Shown here piece after piece: positions 28,457 through 35,828 of a stretch of DNA of 41,721 nt. The notes under the pieces are model-generated. The model saw only the letters and a program-made list of their open reading frames with translations, was not told where the DNA came from and searched no databases. The DNA is taken from IMG/VR virus record IMGVR_UViG_3300001533_000706, positions 1-41,721 of that record. One strand, written 5' to 3'. A program made the translations under genes and the position numbers. Source of the DNA: a virus. Numbering within the stretch: position 1 is the stretch's first letter; every line of letters starts with the position of its first letter.

Positions 28457-28636
28457 CTACTTCTTCAGTGCCTTGGCGAAATCTACCAATCCCTCTGCGC
28501 CCAGGAACACACCTGCTGCAGCTAAGATTATCTTCACCCCAAGATCTGGCGTTATGTTGCCCGTTATCATCAAAAACAGGGCACACAACGCGCTAACAAC
28601 CGCGAACCAAAACTTTCTTGATGTTAATTTCGTCAT
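28457..28636 (-). CDS. Holin-like small membrane protein
   Basis: The 59-residue protein starts MTKLTSRKFWFAVVSALCAL, has two hydrophobic segments (about 9-25 and 34-49) and ends in a Lys-rich tail (F-A-K-A-L-K-K). T-S-R-K-F-W at the start and a two-segment hairpin are typical of small phage holins of Gram-positive hosts. AAGGAGAACGG precedes the ATG. It makes pores at the end of infection. No endolysin gene is recognisable nearby. Confidence 0.6.
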   Translation of the reverse strand: MTKLTSRKFWFAVVSALCALFLMITGNITPDLGVKIILAAAGVFLGAEGLVDFAKALKK

Positions 28637-28659
28637 CCGTTCTCCTTATACGATGCGGC

Positions 28660-29178
28660 TTATAGCCAATCAAACAATGACCAGTAGTTACCACCATATG
28701 TAACATCTCCCCAATATAGTCCCACTGTCAGCGTAGGCATTAAAACAGGGTCGGTGTATACAAACCGCACTCCGCCGTAAATATCTAGCGTTGGAACAGG
28801 TTCATCGATCGCGTCTGGGTCATCGTTGAGGATGCAAAAGATCTCGCCTACGTGAATAACGCCTGATACCGTAAGCTCAAAGGTTTCTAGTGTAGGCTGA
28901 TACCAGTGATCACCAAAACCAAGATCGTTGACCATTACACCGTATTCAGTTTCGATTAGGCCCGACTTGAAATCCTGTGTCAAAGCTGCCTGAAACGCAA
29001 ATCCTGGCGTATCTAAAAGGTCTATCACTCCAGCCTGTACAATAAAATCACCAGACTGAATACCAAATAAAGCTTTTCCATCATTAGGTAGTGTAACATC
29101 TAGCTTTGCGAAAGGAGACGCAAAAGCAGCGACCCCCAGAAGCACAACAGCCATCAATACAACTATATTCTTTCTCAT
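28660..29178 (-). CDS. Secreted beta-rich protein, possible outer-membrane barrel
   Basis: A 172-residue protein with a signal peptide (Met-Arg-Lys, then V-L-M-A-V-V-L-L-G-V-A-A-F-A-S) and a mature part of alternating hydrophobic strands (F-A-K-L-D-V-T-L; L-D-I-Y-G-G-V-R-F-V-Y; L-T-V-G-L-Y-W-G-D-V). The strands and aromatic end fit a small outer-membrane barrel, which would imply a diderm host. It has the shared AAAAGGGGAGGGAACAA leader. A phage carrying such a gene may alter host receptors. Other beta folds are possible. Confidence 0.6.
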   Translation of the reverse strand: MRKNIVVLMAVVLLGVAAFASPFAKLDVTLPNDGKALFGIQSGDFIVQAGVIDLLDTPGFAFQAALTQDFKSGLIETEYGVMVNDLGFGDHWYQPTLETFELTVSGVIHVGEIFCILNDDPDAIDEPVPTLDIYGGVRFVYTDPVLMPTLTVGLYWGDVTYGGNYWSLFDWL

Positions 29179-29216
29179 TTGTTCCCTCCCCTTTTAAACG
29201 TTAGTTAATTTAACAA

Positions 29217-29978
29217 TTACATGTTTTCGATCGGGATAACGATATCAGCCTCAAGGTGTTTCTCTTTTGTTGATAGCGCAACCACGCTCACTTTGTAATT
29301 ATGGCGATCCTCTCCGCCCTCGCATCTAAACCACACCATTTGACTTCCTTCGACGTCTCCCCAGCCAACTGACCCAGTTGTGATAAACCCTTCCTTTTCT
29401 ATCCACGGCAAGCTGTTTATCGCCTGGAAATAAAGGGTATGCTGGCCAGCTGACAGACCAATTGTATCGCGGCCTAATAGTGCGCCGTCCGAGTAAAGGG
29501 CAACCTCTACCATATCCGCACCAGCGTAGAGCTCTTCCAGATCATAACTGCGGTTCACCTGCGCTCGTAAGTCCCACTCATAAGCCGTAGCGCTGGCCGA
29601 GGAAAGAGTCTCCTCACAATGTGCAGTAAAGCTCCACTCGTCGTCTTTGGTATGGCCTGTAGTGGCTGTAAAGGTGATAGACACGCCACACGTCAAAAGC
29701 TGTGCAGTGCCAGTTATGTCTATTGCGCTAGACCACGTGGCTCCGCCGTCCTCAGACCATATAAACTTGTCTGGCGTGCCCTCAGTATCGATCTTGACCC
29801 GAAACTCTTTGTTAGAGTCCGCAAAATAGTCGCCATCATTCTCTAAATCATTAAGGCCACACCCCGTAACCATCTCTACCGGGTCTAGCCAAGCCGCATC
29901 TAAGGCAGAAGAGAAATCTATGCGGTAGGCCTTAACTTCATCGGGCTGTTTTGAGCTGACCTCAACAGAGAAAGCCAC
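29217..29978 (-). CDS. Virion-associated beta-rich protein, 253 residues
   Basis: The start is GTG overlapping the stop of the 41-residue gene by one base (TAGTG). The protein is beta-rich with F-T-A-T-T-G-H-T-K-D-D-E-W-S-F in the middle, a pattern found in tail-fibre and decoration proteins, and L-S-A-G-Q-H-T-L-Y-F-Q-A-I-N typical of carbohydrate-binding Ig-like modules. No signal peptide. Probably a tail-tip or baseplate-attached adhesin. Confidence 0.65.
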   Translation of the reverse strand: MAFSVEVSSKQPDEVKAYRIDFSSALDAAWLDPVEMVTGCGLNDLENDGDYFADSNKEFRVKIDTEGTPDKFIWSEDGGATWSSAIDITGTAQLLTCGVSITFTATTGHTKDDEWSFTAHCEETLSSASATAYEWDLRAQVNRSYDLEELYAGADMVEVALYSDGALLGRDTIGLSAGQHTLYFQAINSLPWIEKEGFITTGSVGWGDVEGSQMVWFRCEGGEDRHNYKVSVVALSTKEKHLEADIVIPIENM

Positions 29979-30103
29979 TATTTAGCCTCTTTGACTGCCT
30001 TCTTGGCTTCTTCTAATGCCGCTATATACTTTTTTGCTGTTTCAATGTCTGCGGTGAAATAAGCATCACGCGCAGGATCATATAGCTTGACCTTCTTTGA
30101 CAT
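29978..30103 (-). CDS. Small Lys/Ala-rich helical protein, 41 residues
   Basis: The ATG has AGGAGGCCATA upstream. The product runs MSKKVKLYDPARDAYFTADI and ends in a Lys/Ala helix (A-A-L-E-E-A-K-K-A-V-K-E-A-K). It is coupled to both neighbours and is likely translated. It resembles small tail chaperone-like or assembly peptides seen next to fibre genes, but no family is known. Confidence 0.6.
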   Translation of the reverse strand: MSKKVKLYDPARDAYFTADIETAKKYIAALEEAKKAVKEAK

Positions 30104-30112
30104 TATGGCCTC

Positions 30113-30595
30113 CTACGATAACGTAATTTCTAGGGTGACAACCCAGGTTTGACCGGAGGTTTTAGTCCCTTCGTCTTCAACCTTACGGTTAAGCATAACT
30201 CCACTACTAGAAGCGTTAAATACACCGAACTCTTCCCAGTGCCAGTTAGCGTCTGATCCACCAAACGAGGATTTAAACGTAATCTTCTGGCTAGATCCGT
30301 AGGTGGGATACGTTGCCTCCATGCCTTGGCGTAGTTTGTTTGTTACCGCTTGTAGGTCTGTTTGTCCAGCTGCAAATGCTGTGTTGTCGTCGCCAACACC
30401 GATATAAGCATTAGTATTGTCAAACTGCGTTGCGCCTGTACCGCCAACTAATGTCCAAAGCTCATCAATACCCGTGTTAGCTAGTCCGTTATTATCAAAT
30501 TCCGAAGTATTGTACAATACCCCATTTTCATCGTATCGCTCAATCATCCAATGTGCATGCCAGCGTCCTTTTGTGGCAAGGCCCACATCTTTCAT
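30113..30595 (-). CDS. Virion structural/fibre-associated protein, 160 residues
   Basis: The shared TTTTAAGGGGAGGGAACAA leader precedes the ATG. The protein contains A-Y-I-G-V-G-D-D-N-T-A-F and W-E-E-F-G-V-F-N-A-S-S-S-G-V-M-L-N-R, a pattern frequent in phage structural proteins that form beta-sandwiches on tail tips (also found in prophage loci as 'phage tail protein'). No enzyme motif. It likely attaches to the fibre apparatus. Confidence 0.65.
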   Translation of the reverse strand: MKDVGLATKGRWHAHWMIERYDENGVLYNTSEFDNNGLANTGIDELWTLVGGTGATQFDNTNAYIGVGDDNTAFAAGQTDLQAVTNKLRQGMEATYPTYGSSQKITFKSSFGGSDANWHWEEFGVFNASSSGVMLNRKVEDEGTKTSGQTWVVTLEITLS

Positions 30596-30624
30596 TTGTT
30601 CCCTCCCCTTAAAACGTTGTGGAA

Positions 30625-31893
30625 TTATTCCAAGTTATATTCTATGTTACCTTCACCCGGGTACGTTACATCTATCGCAACTTTCGGTATCCAGTTTCGT
30701 GTTTCTACATCTCCTTCCGTAAACGTTCCTGTTTCTGCAATTGTCATAAATACTTGTATAAGACTTAACAAATCACTGCCAGCCCCTGCCTCGTAAATGG
30801 TCATCTGCGCAAGAATATCAACCACGTCAGTCGCTGCTACGCTATCAGCGATGGGTATTTGTGCCAGAAGATCCGCTATACTATCTACACCCGTCCCCGT
30901 ATCAGCAAGAGAGATGTTGCCTTCCACGGAATGCACGTCTGCGCCAGTAGCAGAATCAGTTAGTGTAAACATCACTCGTAACGATACCGCATCAACGCCC
31001 ACACCGATCTCATCAAGGACGGGCAATGTAACCAGAATAACAGGTGATACATCAACGCCCGCCCCCGTATCAGTAACCTTAAACGCAACAGACACGCCGT
31101 GTTGGTCTACGCCAGAACCCGTATCAGTTATAACAAAGCTATTTATTACAGTCGGGGATGAATCAACCCCCGCGCCTGTATCAGCCTCAATCAACGCTCG
31201 CACCCAAGAAACTGCGTCAGACCCTAAAGCGCTATCTAAAACGGTAAACAATGCTTGCAGTTGCTCTTCATCTAAGCCTGTCCCAGAATCGCTTATAACG
31301 GGAACAGTTACGGTTATTGTTGGGGCGTCTGCGCCAGATCCTGCATCAGAAATCGTTGTTTCATTGTCCATGCTGGGGGATGAATCAACCCCCGCGCCTG
31401 TATCACTCAGGGATACATCAACGTTTATATCCTCTGCATCAACCCCTGATCCGGAATCTAAGACAGACAAAAGGTAGTGCGTGATAAAATCTTCAACGCC
31501 ACTATAGCCAGTTCCTTCGGAATTGGTTGCGTAAGCACGAAAATAATATGTGCTTTTCTGGCTAAGGCTAGACATCATAGACGTAAACACGCCCTCAGAT
31601 CCCGCGCCTTCATCTGAGTAATTGTCGGCTGTGGTAGGGTCGGCTGGCTCGCCAGGATCAGAGCCTAGCTTCCAAATCATACCGTGAGCGGTGATTGAAC
31701 CCCCACCATCGTCAGCGATGTTCCCATTTCCCCGTGCCGAATTATGCGTTATTTGATCAGCCGCATTCGTGAGCATAACTGGCGCACAAATGCCAGGGTC
31801 GTATTGCAGGGCAATAGCATCACGCGCCGGTGCTGTATACGAGCCAATGTATTGTAGCTCGATTGCATTTCGTGCCGGTGGTGTGTAGGCCAT
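30625..31893 (-). CDS. Repeat adhesin with an FN3-like domain and about 14 DxGxGxD repeats
   Basis: A 422-residue protein. The first 30 residues carry two copies of P-A-R-(N/D)-A-I-(E/A)-L-Q-Y. Residues about 37-137 form an FN3-like domain ending T-Y-Y-F-R-A-Y-A-T-N-S-E-G-T-G-Y-S. From about 140 to 400, a repeat of roughly 15-25 residues is built around (L/I)-x-D-(T/S/A)-G-(A/S/T)-G-(V/A/S)-D, for example D-T-G-A-G-V-D and D-S-G-S-G-V-D. The regular Asp/Gly motif may bind calcium or make a beta-solenoid. It is likely a tail fibre or receptor-binding surface protein. Copies vary, suggesting old duplication. No family known to me covers all parts. Confidence 0.7.
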   Translation of the reverse strand: MAYTPPARNAIELQYIGSYTAPARDAIALQYDPGICAPVMLTNAADQITHNSARGNGNIADDGGGSITAHGMIWKLGSDPGEPADPTTADNYSDEGAGSEGVFTSMMSSLSQKSTYYFRAYATNSEGTGYSGVEDFITHYLLSVLDSGSGVDAEDINVDVSLSDTGAGVDSSPSMDNETTISDAGSGADAPTITVTVPVISDSGTGLDEEQLQALFTVLDSALGSDAVSWVRALIEADTGAGVDSSPTVINSFVITDTGSGVDQHGVSVAFKVTDTGAGVDVSPVILVTLPVLDEIGVGVDAVSLRVMFTLTDSATGADVHSVEGNISLADTGTGVDSIADLLAQIPIADSVAATDVVDILAQMTIYEAGAGSDLLSLIQVFMTIAETGTFTEGDVETRNWIPKVAIDVTYPGEGNIEYNLE

Positions 31894-31894
31894 G

Positions 31895-32410
31895 CTAGAC
31901 GTTCACCTGTATGTCGCCGTTTTCATCAGACGCTGACGGCCAGCAAAATACCGCTATCTTGTCCTCGTCTGTATCATCAGCCGCGCCGTCAATGTCGATT
32001 GAAAACTCGCCCGATGCGTCAGTGTCGTCGGTGAAAAACTGTGGATAGCCCCATTTGGCTACTGCATAGACTGTTTCGCCAGCGCCAACCAGCGTGCCCG
32101 TGGTGTCTTTTAACGTGCCGGAAACAGTCGTAACTACAGCAACATACTCTTGACAGTTTTTCTTAGTGCCCACGTTCCCCCCGACAGCATAGCCTTTGCC
32201 ATCAATAGCAAACGCGGCTAAGTAGTTCTGCCCAACTGGCATGTCGGTCTTCGCTGTCCATGCGTTAGTATCAGGGTCGTACTCTTGACAGTCTTTATAA
32301 TCGCCCTGGATCCCCCCGACAGCGTAGCCTTTGCCATCAACCGCAAACGCGGCTAAGCCGTTCTGCCCAACTGGCATGTTGGTTTTGGGATACCATGTAT
32401 TAACGGCCAT
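31895..32410 (-). CDS. Two-Kelch-repeat protein with a C-terminal Ig-like domain
   Basis: Residues about 1-90 consist of two Kelch-type units, each with M-P-V-G-Q-N-x-L-A-A-F-A-x-D-G-K-G-Y-A-V-G-G. A third, partial unit merges with a carboxypeptidase-regulatory/CNA-B-like domain (S-G-T-L-K-D-T-T-G-T-L-V, G-E-F-S-I-D-I-D-G). Two blades cannot close a propeller, so it must be a fragment, an oligomer, or an adhesin module that grows and shrinks by recombination. It is in the fibre cluster, so a receptor-binding role is likely. Confidence 0.75.
   Translation of the reverse strand: MAVNTWYPKTNMPVGQNGLAAFAVDGKGYAVGGIQGDYKDCQEYDPDTNAWTAKTDMPVGQNYLAAFAIDGKGYAVGGNVGTKKNCQEYVAVVTTVSGTLKDTTGTLVGAGETVYAVAKWGYPQFFTDDTDASGEFSIDIDGAADDTDEDKIAVFCWPSASDENGDIQVNV
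32146..32403. repeat. Tandem 135-base repeat coding for Kelch units
   Basis: Two copies, 32146-32280 and 32281-32403 (second partial), share ACTCTTGACAGT at their starts and long identical blocks such as CCCCCGACAGC and GTTCTGCCCAACTGGCATG at the same offset. The near identity at DNA level, including synonymous positions, implies a recent duplication or ongoing gene conversion. Confidence 0.8.
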
Positions 32411-32802
32411 TATATGCCCTTTATAATCTCATCCACTATCCGCTTCGCCATTAAGCCGTCTACAATCTTTTCCAGGTGTGCTTTCTTAGCATCGGCCAGT
32501 GTAGTAGCGTTTAGTTCGCCGCCAAGGATGTTGTCGTATTGGAAATACACCTGTTTGCCGTCGATGTATACATGATACGCCGCGCCGCCATCTTTCAGCT
32601 TAGGGTGCGCGTCCTCATATAGCTTACCCGTCGTGGCGCGATCCCCAAGCTTCCAGTCGGTTATTGTCACTCGCGCTTCTTCTTCGGCACGTAGAGCGTC
32701 CAGGTCAAGCGTGTCGTATACATTCTTCACTGTCAGAACGTCGCTTAGCGACAAGGTGATCTTGTCTGCTATTGTTTGCACTGCTTCTTCTTTTGTTATC
32801 AT
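32410..32802 (-). CDS. Hypothetical virion or chaperone protein, 130 residues
   Basis: The start at 32802 has AGGAGTCCAA before ATG; the longer upstream frame overlaps the previous gene and is unlikely. The protein is helical at both ends (I-T-K-E-E-A-V-Q-T-I-A-D-K-I and A-K-K-A-H-L-E-K-I-V-D-G-L) with a beta hairpin in the middle (Y-H-V-Y-I-D-G-K-Q-V-Y-F-Q-Y-D). Known type unclear; the site amid fibre genes suggests an assembly factor. Stop abuts the Kelch gene start. Confidence 0.6.
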   Translation of the reverse strand: MITKEEAVQTIADKITLSLSDVLTVKNVYDTLDLDALRAEEEARVTITDWKLGDRATTGKLYEDAHPKLKDGGAAYHVYIDGKQVYFQYDNILGGELNATTLADAKKAHLEKIVDGLMAKRIVDEIIKGI

Positions 32803-32810
32803 TTGGACTC

Positions 32811-33173
32811 CTAGGGTTCGACAAGCTGTGGTTGTTTGCCTTCCGCTAATTCGTAAGCCAAAGACGCTGGCTTGCCCCACTTTTTAAGTAGCCCGCTAGC
32901 CTTTTTCACCGTAAGCCACGTGGCCTCTTTTTCTAGATCGAGTGCGTGTAACACGGGTACTGCAGCCAGGACTACCCACAACTGCTCTTGGTTAGGTTTG
33001 TCGGGATTGACGGCCACAACGTCTACTTGCATTCCAGGCACTTCGGGAAAAGAGTAATGCGATTGTTTGTTCTTGGTTTTCTTTTCCTTACCGTTTTCGT
33101 CAATGTCTATAGTGATAATAGTCTGTTCTTCCTTGCTTGCCGTGACCTGCAAGAATGCGTTAACTTTATTCAT
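32811..33173 (-). CDS. Hypothetical protein, 120 residues
   Basis: Starts with N-K-V-N-A-F-L-Q-V and a highly charged loop (D-E-N-G-K-E-K-K-T-K-N-K-Q). Then come beta strands and a helical end with W-L-T-V-K-K-A-S-G-L-L-K-K-W-G. GGGGGTAAT precedes the ATG. Probably cytoplasmic. No family recognised. Confidence 0.6.
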   Translation of the reverse strand: MNKVNAFLQVTASKEEQTIITIDIDENGKEKKTKNKQSHYSFPEVPGMQVDVVAVNPDKPNQEQLWVVLAAVPVLHALDLEKEATWLTVKKASGLLKKWGKPASLAYELAEGKQPQLVEP

Positions 33174-33181
33174 ATTACCCC

Positions 33182-33751
33182 CTATTCGTGGATAATTGTC
33201 TTATCGATACCAGTAATTGCTAGATCTACGCGAACAAGCTGATAGTTTCTAATCAATAGCCAGTTAAAGTACGTTGGTTTCAGCAGCAGGTCAACGCGGT
33301 TTAAACCATCCGTAGCGTCACTAACCAACAGGAGCGTGCGGGGATAGCTATCATCGGTTGCCCACACCTCGACTGGCCACACGCCCAGGTCTTCGACGCT
33401 AGCATTAATGCGTGGTGATGCAACGATCCCATGTATTTCCCACTGCCACTCAATGTGTGGCCGTATAAACGCCTCAGTTGGACGGAGAATCTGAAAATCC
33501 GTACTATCTGCCGCTATCGCAGTATCCAAAGTTAACTCTGTCGCGCTTACCACTTCTAGCACATGTGCGGATGCGGCGGTTTCAGTAGGATCGATAACCA
33601 CCATATCGCCAGCACGCACAAATTGGTCCCAGCTTGTGCCGCTTCCTTTCATGGTGTATCCGCTGTTGCCAGATCCGGCTGTTGTGCTTGATGCAATCTC
33701 GCTTGCTGGCCCTAGTTCTAGTTGTTCGTTGATCGTGTCAAAAAGTGCCAT
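33182..33751 (-). CDS. Putative tail-tip protein, 189 residues
   Basis: Beta-rich protein with S-G-T-S-W-D-Q-F-V-R-A-G-D-M-V-V-I-D-P (a hedgehog/fibre-like segment), V-V-S-A-T-E-L-T-L-D-T-A-I-A, and a C-terminal L-L-K-P-T-Y-F-N-W-L-L-I-R. No signal peptide. The pattern G-D-x-V-V-I-x-P...V-x-S-A-T-x-L-T-L is usual in baseplate and fibre proteins. It likely belongs to the host-adsorption complex. Confidence 0.65.
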   Translation of the reverse strand: MALFDTINEQLELGPASEIASSTTAGSGNSGYTMKGSGTSWDQFVRAGDMVVIDPTETAASAHVLEVVSATELTLDTAIAADSTDFQILRPTEAFIRPHIEWQWEIHGIVASPRINASVEDLGVWPVEVWATDDSYPRTLLLVSDATDGLNRVDLLLKPTYFNWLLIRNYQLVRVDLAITGIDKTIIHE

Positions 33752-33752
33752 T

Positions 33753-34847
33753 TTACCACCCCAGATCCAGTGCTGTTACCCGATCTTCTGCTGTTGCTTC
33801 ATCGGCGTAGATGTATGCCTCGCTGACAGGGATGCCGGATAGTAAAGCCTTTGGTATCTTCCACATTTCGATTATGCGGGCTCGTTGTGCCGCGCTACTT
33901 GCCGTAGAACCTTCCGTGGTGAGTTGCTCTACCCATCGTTTACGTAGCCCAAATGACCCGTTCCACGCCTGTGCCGTGTGAATAGCGTTAAACCACTGTG
34001 GCCGAAGCACTCGCCCAGAAGACGATAGTTCTGGCTGAAACTCGAAATAGCCATAATCTTCCGTCACGGTTGGATACGTAGATTGAACGACATTAACGTT
34101 TGGCGTTAGTTTCTCTACCATCCGTCCCGCTTGGCAGTTTGCGTATGTCAATGATGCAGTTGCATCACTCTTAATTCGCCACAGCTTTATCCTGTTGGAC
34201 CTGTTGGCATATTGCGGAAAGTGATCAAATAGCTCCTGCGATGACGGCCCAGATAGTGTAATATCCGCTGAGGCCGCATTAGGAGACACATCCATTCCCA
34301 TCGCCAAAAGCAAATCGTTTTGTACTACATTAAGCGACGCTTTATTTCCAACAGAAACGGGTGATTGAGCACTCTCAGAAAAACCAACATCTGTAACTTC
34401 TTCAGATGCACCTGGTGTAAGTGAAGGACGCATCACCTTTAGCGCTGTGCTAAATACAGTACCGATTCCAGAAGGCTCGCTAAATGCCATGCTAATCGTT
34501 CCATCATCATCAGCCTTATATACCTCTACCCTTGATACTACGATCGGGTAGTAATACCACCAATAGTAATAGTTCCAGTACCAGTAATAGTTGTAGTAAT
34601 AATATCTGTAGTAGTATCGCCAAGACCCATTCCAGTACTGTGCCTGATAAGGCGAACTGTTCTTGCCTAGAATCTTTGTAACGGGTATACCGCTTGGCGA
34701 TAAACTAGATATTTCACCGTAATTTCCTCTTGTGGTCGAGGCTGCTATGATTAGGTCATTTTCTTGTACTGATGTGATCGATAGCGTTCCTGCCCCAGAC
34801 CCAGTCGCAGCATCTACCTGCGAAAAGTCTCCCCAACTAGCTCCCAT
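33753..34847 (-). CDS. Putative tail fibre with an extreme Tyr/Trp-rich segment
   Basis: The 364-residue protein begins with a lectin-like beta region (L-S-I-T-S-V-Q-E-N-D-L-I-I-A-A-S). At about residues 70-98 it has a stretch made almost only of Tyr, Trp, Asn and Arg (for example YYYRYYYYNYYWYWNYYYWW), followed by P-I-V-V-S-R-V-E-V-Y and a beta-rich body. Codons alternate TAT/TAC, so this is not a simple DNA repeat. It is likely a receptor-contact loop; aromatic-rich tips bind sugars. It might be a diversification target, but no reverse transcriptase or template repeat is seen here. Confidence 0.7.
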   Translation of the reverse strand: MGASWGDFSQVDAATGSGAGTLSITSVQENDLIIAASTTRGNYGEISSLSPSGIPVTKILGKNSSPYQAQYWNGSWRYYYRYYYYNYYWYWNYYYWWYYYPIVVSRVEVYKADDDGTISMAFSEPSGIGTVFSTALKVMRPSLTPGASEEVTDVGFSESAQSPVSVGNKASLNVVQNDLLLAMGMDVSPNAASADITLSGPSSQELFDHFPQYANRSNRIKLWRIKSDATASLTYANCQAGRMVEKLTPNVNVVQSTYPTVTEDYGYFEFQPELSSSGRVLRPQWFNAIHTAQAWNGSFGLRKRWVEQLTTEGSTASSAAQRARIIEMWKIPKALLSGIPVSEAYIYADEATAEDRVTALDLGW

Positions 34848-34855
34848 ATTTCCTC

Positions 34856-35158
34856 CTACTGTGGTCTACGCAGCACGGACGCCGCAAATGCTTGTTGATG
34901 TGCGGACGGACCAAATGCTGTATGACCACTCACTCTCGATATCGGTAGTTCACCCGTATGCGTGTCGGAATCTAAGTCATGCGGGGCTACGTAAGGATTT
35001 CCAGCTACTTCATCCCAACCAGATCCATTTCCTCTGTAAAGCTTGCCCAGGTTAGTTGTTCCTTCTGTTACGCGGTACCATTGATCAGTGTCACCAGATG
35101 CAGGGATAGCCGCATACGTACCAGCTAGCATAATCTTGTATTTATCGCGCCATGCCAT
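34856..35158 (-). CDS. Small virion or fibre protein, 100 residues
   Basis: The protein has an N-terminal G-T-Y-A-A-I-P-A-S-G-D-T-D-Q-W-Y-R-V-T-E-G, a carbohydrate-binding or fibre-N-terminal style, and a polar end with H-D-L-D-S-D-T-H-T-G-E-L-P. The pattern is often the start of longer fibre proteins, so the gene may be a truncated fibre or a stand-alone tip. Short spacing on both sides supports co-translation. Confidence 0.6.
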   Translation of the reverse strand: MAWRDKYKIMLAGTYAAIPASGDTDQWYRVTEGTTNLGKLYRGNGSGWDEVAGNPYVAPHDLDSDTHTGELPISRVSGHTAFGPSAHQQAFAASVLRRPQ

Positions 35159-35818
35159 TTAGACCACCTCTATTGCGTGTACGTATATATCATTGCTTAT
35201 GCTGTCTGCTATCGCTGTTCCGTCGTGCTCTACAATGACCTCTAAGCTCTCGCCCTGCGTCAAGACAGGCAAAGTAACCTCCGTGGTTACTCTACCGTGC
35301 TCAACGGTGCTGTCGCTTGCTTGCTTCGTAACAGTAGACACCGCCGCAATTAAGCTTTCATCATCGCCAGCCGCTAAATAGTGTATTTTCCACACAGCTG
35401 TTTCTTCTAATGTCCCTTCCGTGGACCAGCGTATTCGGATTATCGTAGCCGTGGGCGCTCCTACAGAATCGCTCTTACGGACAATGCCTCGTACACGACA
35501 ATCACGCGATACGCCTGTTTCTAATTTGATTGCTGGGATATAGCGTCCATCGTCGCCCGTGAGAAGTTCAAATTCGCCGGGGGTATCGCCTATTAGCTCG
35601 ATGGATTCTGGCCGAAAGATCTGAGGCATTACCCATGTTTCGATCGCGTCTAGAAGGTTTGACACATCTTCATAGACGTAGTAAAAGTGATAGTCAAACT
35701 CCTCTGCGGTCGGTTCTTGGCCGGCAGAAAAGTCTCTTTGCCCTAAAGCTGTCTCAGTCCCAGCGCTTTCCCATTCCGTTATGTGTAGGTCTATCAATTT
35801 TTTAGATGTCTGACTCAT
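35159..35818 (-). CDS. Putative tail fibre/appendage protein, 219 residues
   Basis: Begins with a helical region (D-L-H-I-T-E-W-E-S-A-G) and a Y-H-F-Y-Y-V-Y-E-D-V-S-N-L-L-D-A-I helix, then a beta body with I-R-I-R-W-S-T-E-G and V-E-H-G-R-V-T-T-E-V-T-L-P. N-terminal helix plus beta body is usual for fibre proteins linked to the baseplate. It is directly downstream of the tail protein I-like gene. Confidence 0.65.
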   Translation of the reverse strand: MSQTSKKLIDLHITEWESAGTETALGQRDFSAGQEPTAEEFDYHFYYVYEDVSNLLDAIETWVMPQIFRPESIELIGDTPGEFELLTGDDGRYIPAIKLETGVSRDCRVRGIVRKSDSVGAPTATIIRIRWSTEGTLEETAVWKIHYLAAGDDESLIAAVSTVTKQASDSTVEHGRVTTEVTLPVLTQGESLEVIVEHDGTAIADSISNDIYVHAIEVV

Positions 35819-35828
35819 TATGTGCTCC

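Noticed and set aside
30797-31477. Long plus-strand frame of 226 codons
   Set aside because: It is the shadow of the DxGxGxD repeat gene on the other strand; the repeat keeps stops away. No ribosome site or domain.
34545-34625. Variable region of a diversity-generating retroelement
   Set aside because: No reverse transcriptase, accessory gene or template repeat is in the window. Kept only as something to test.
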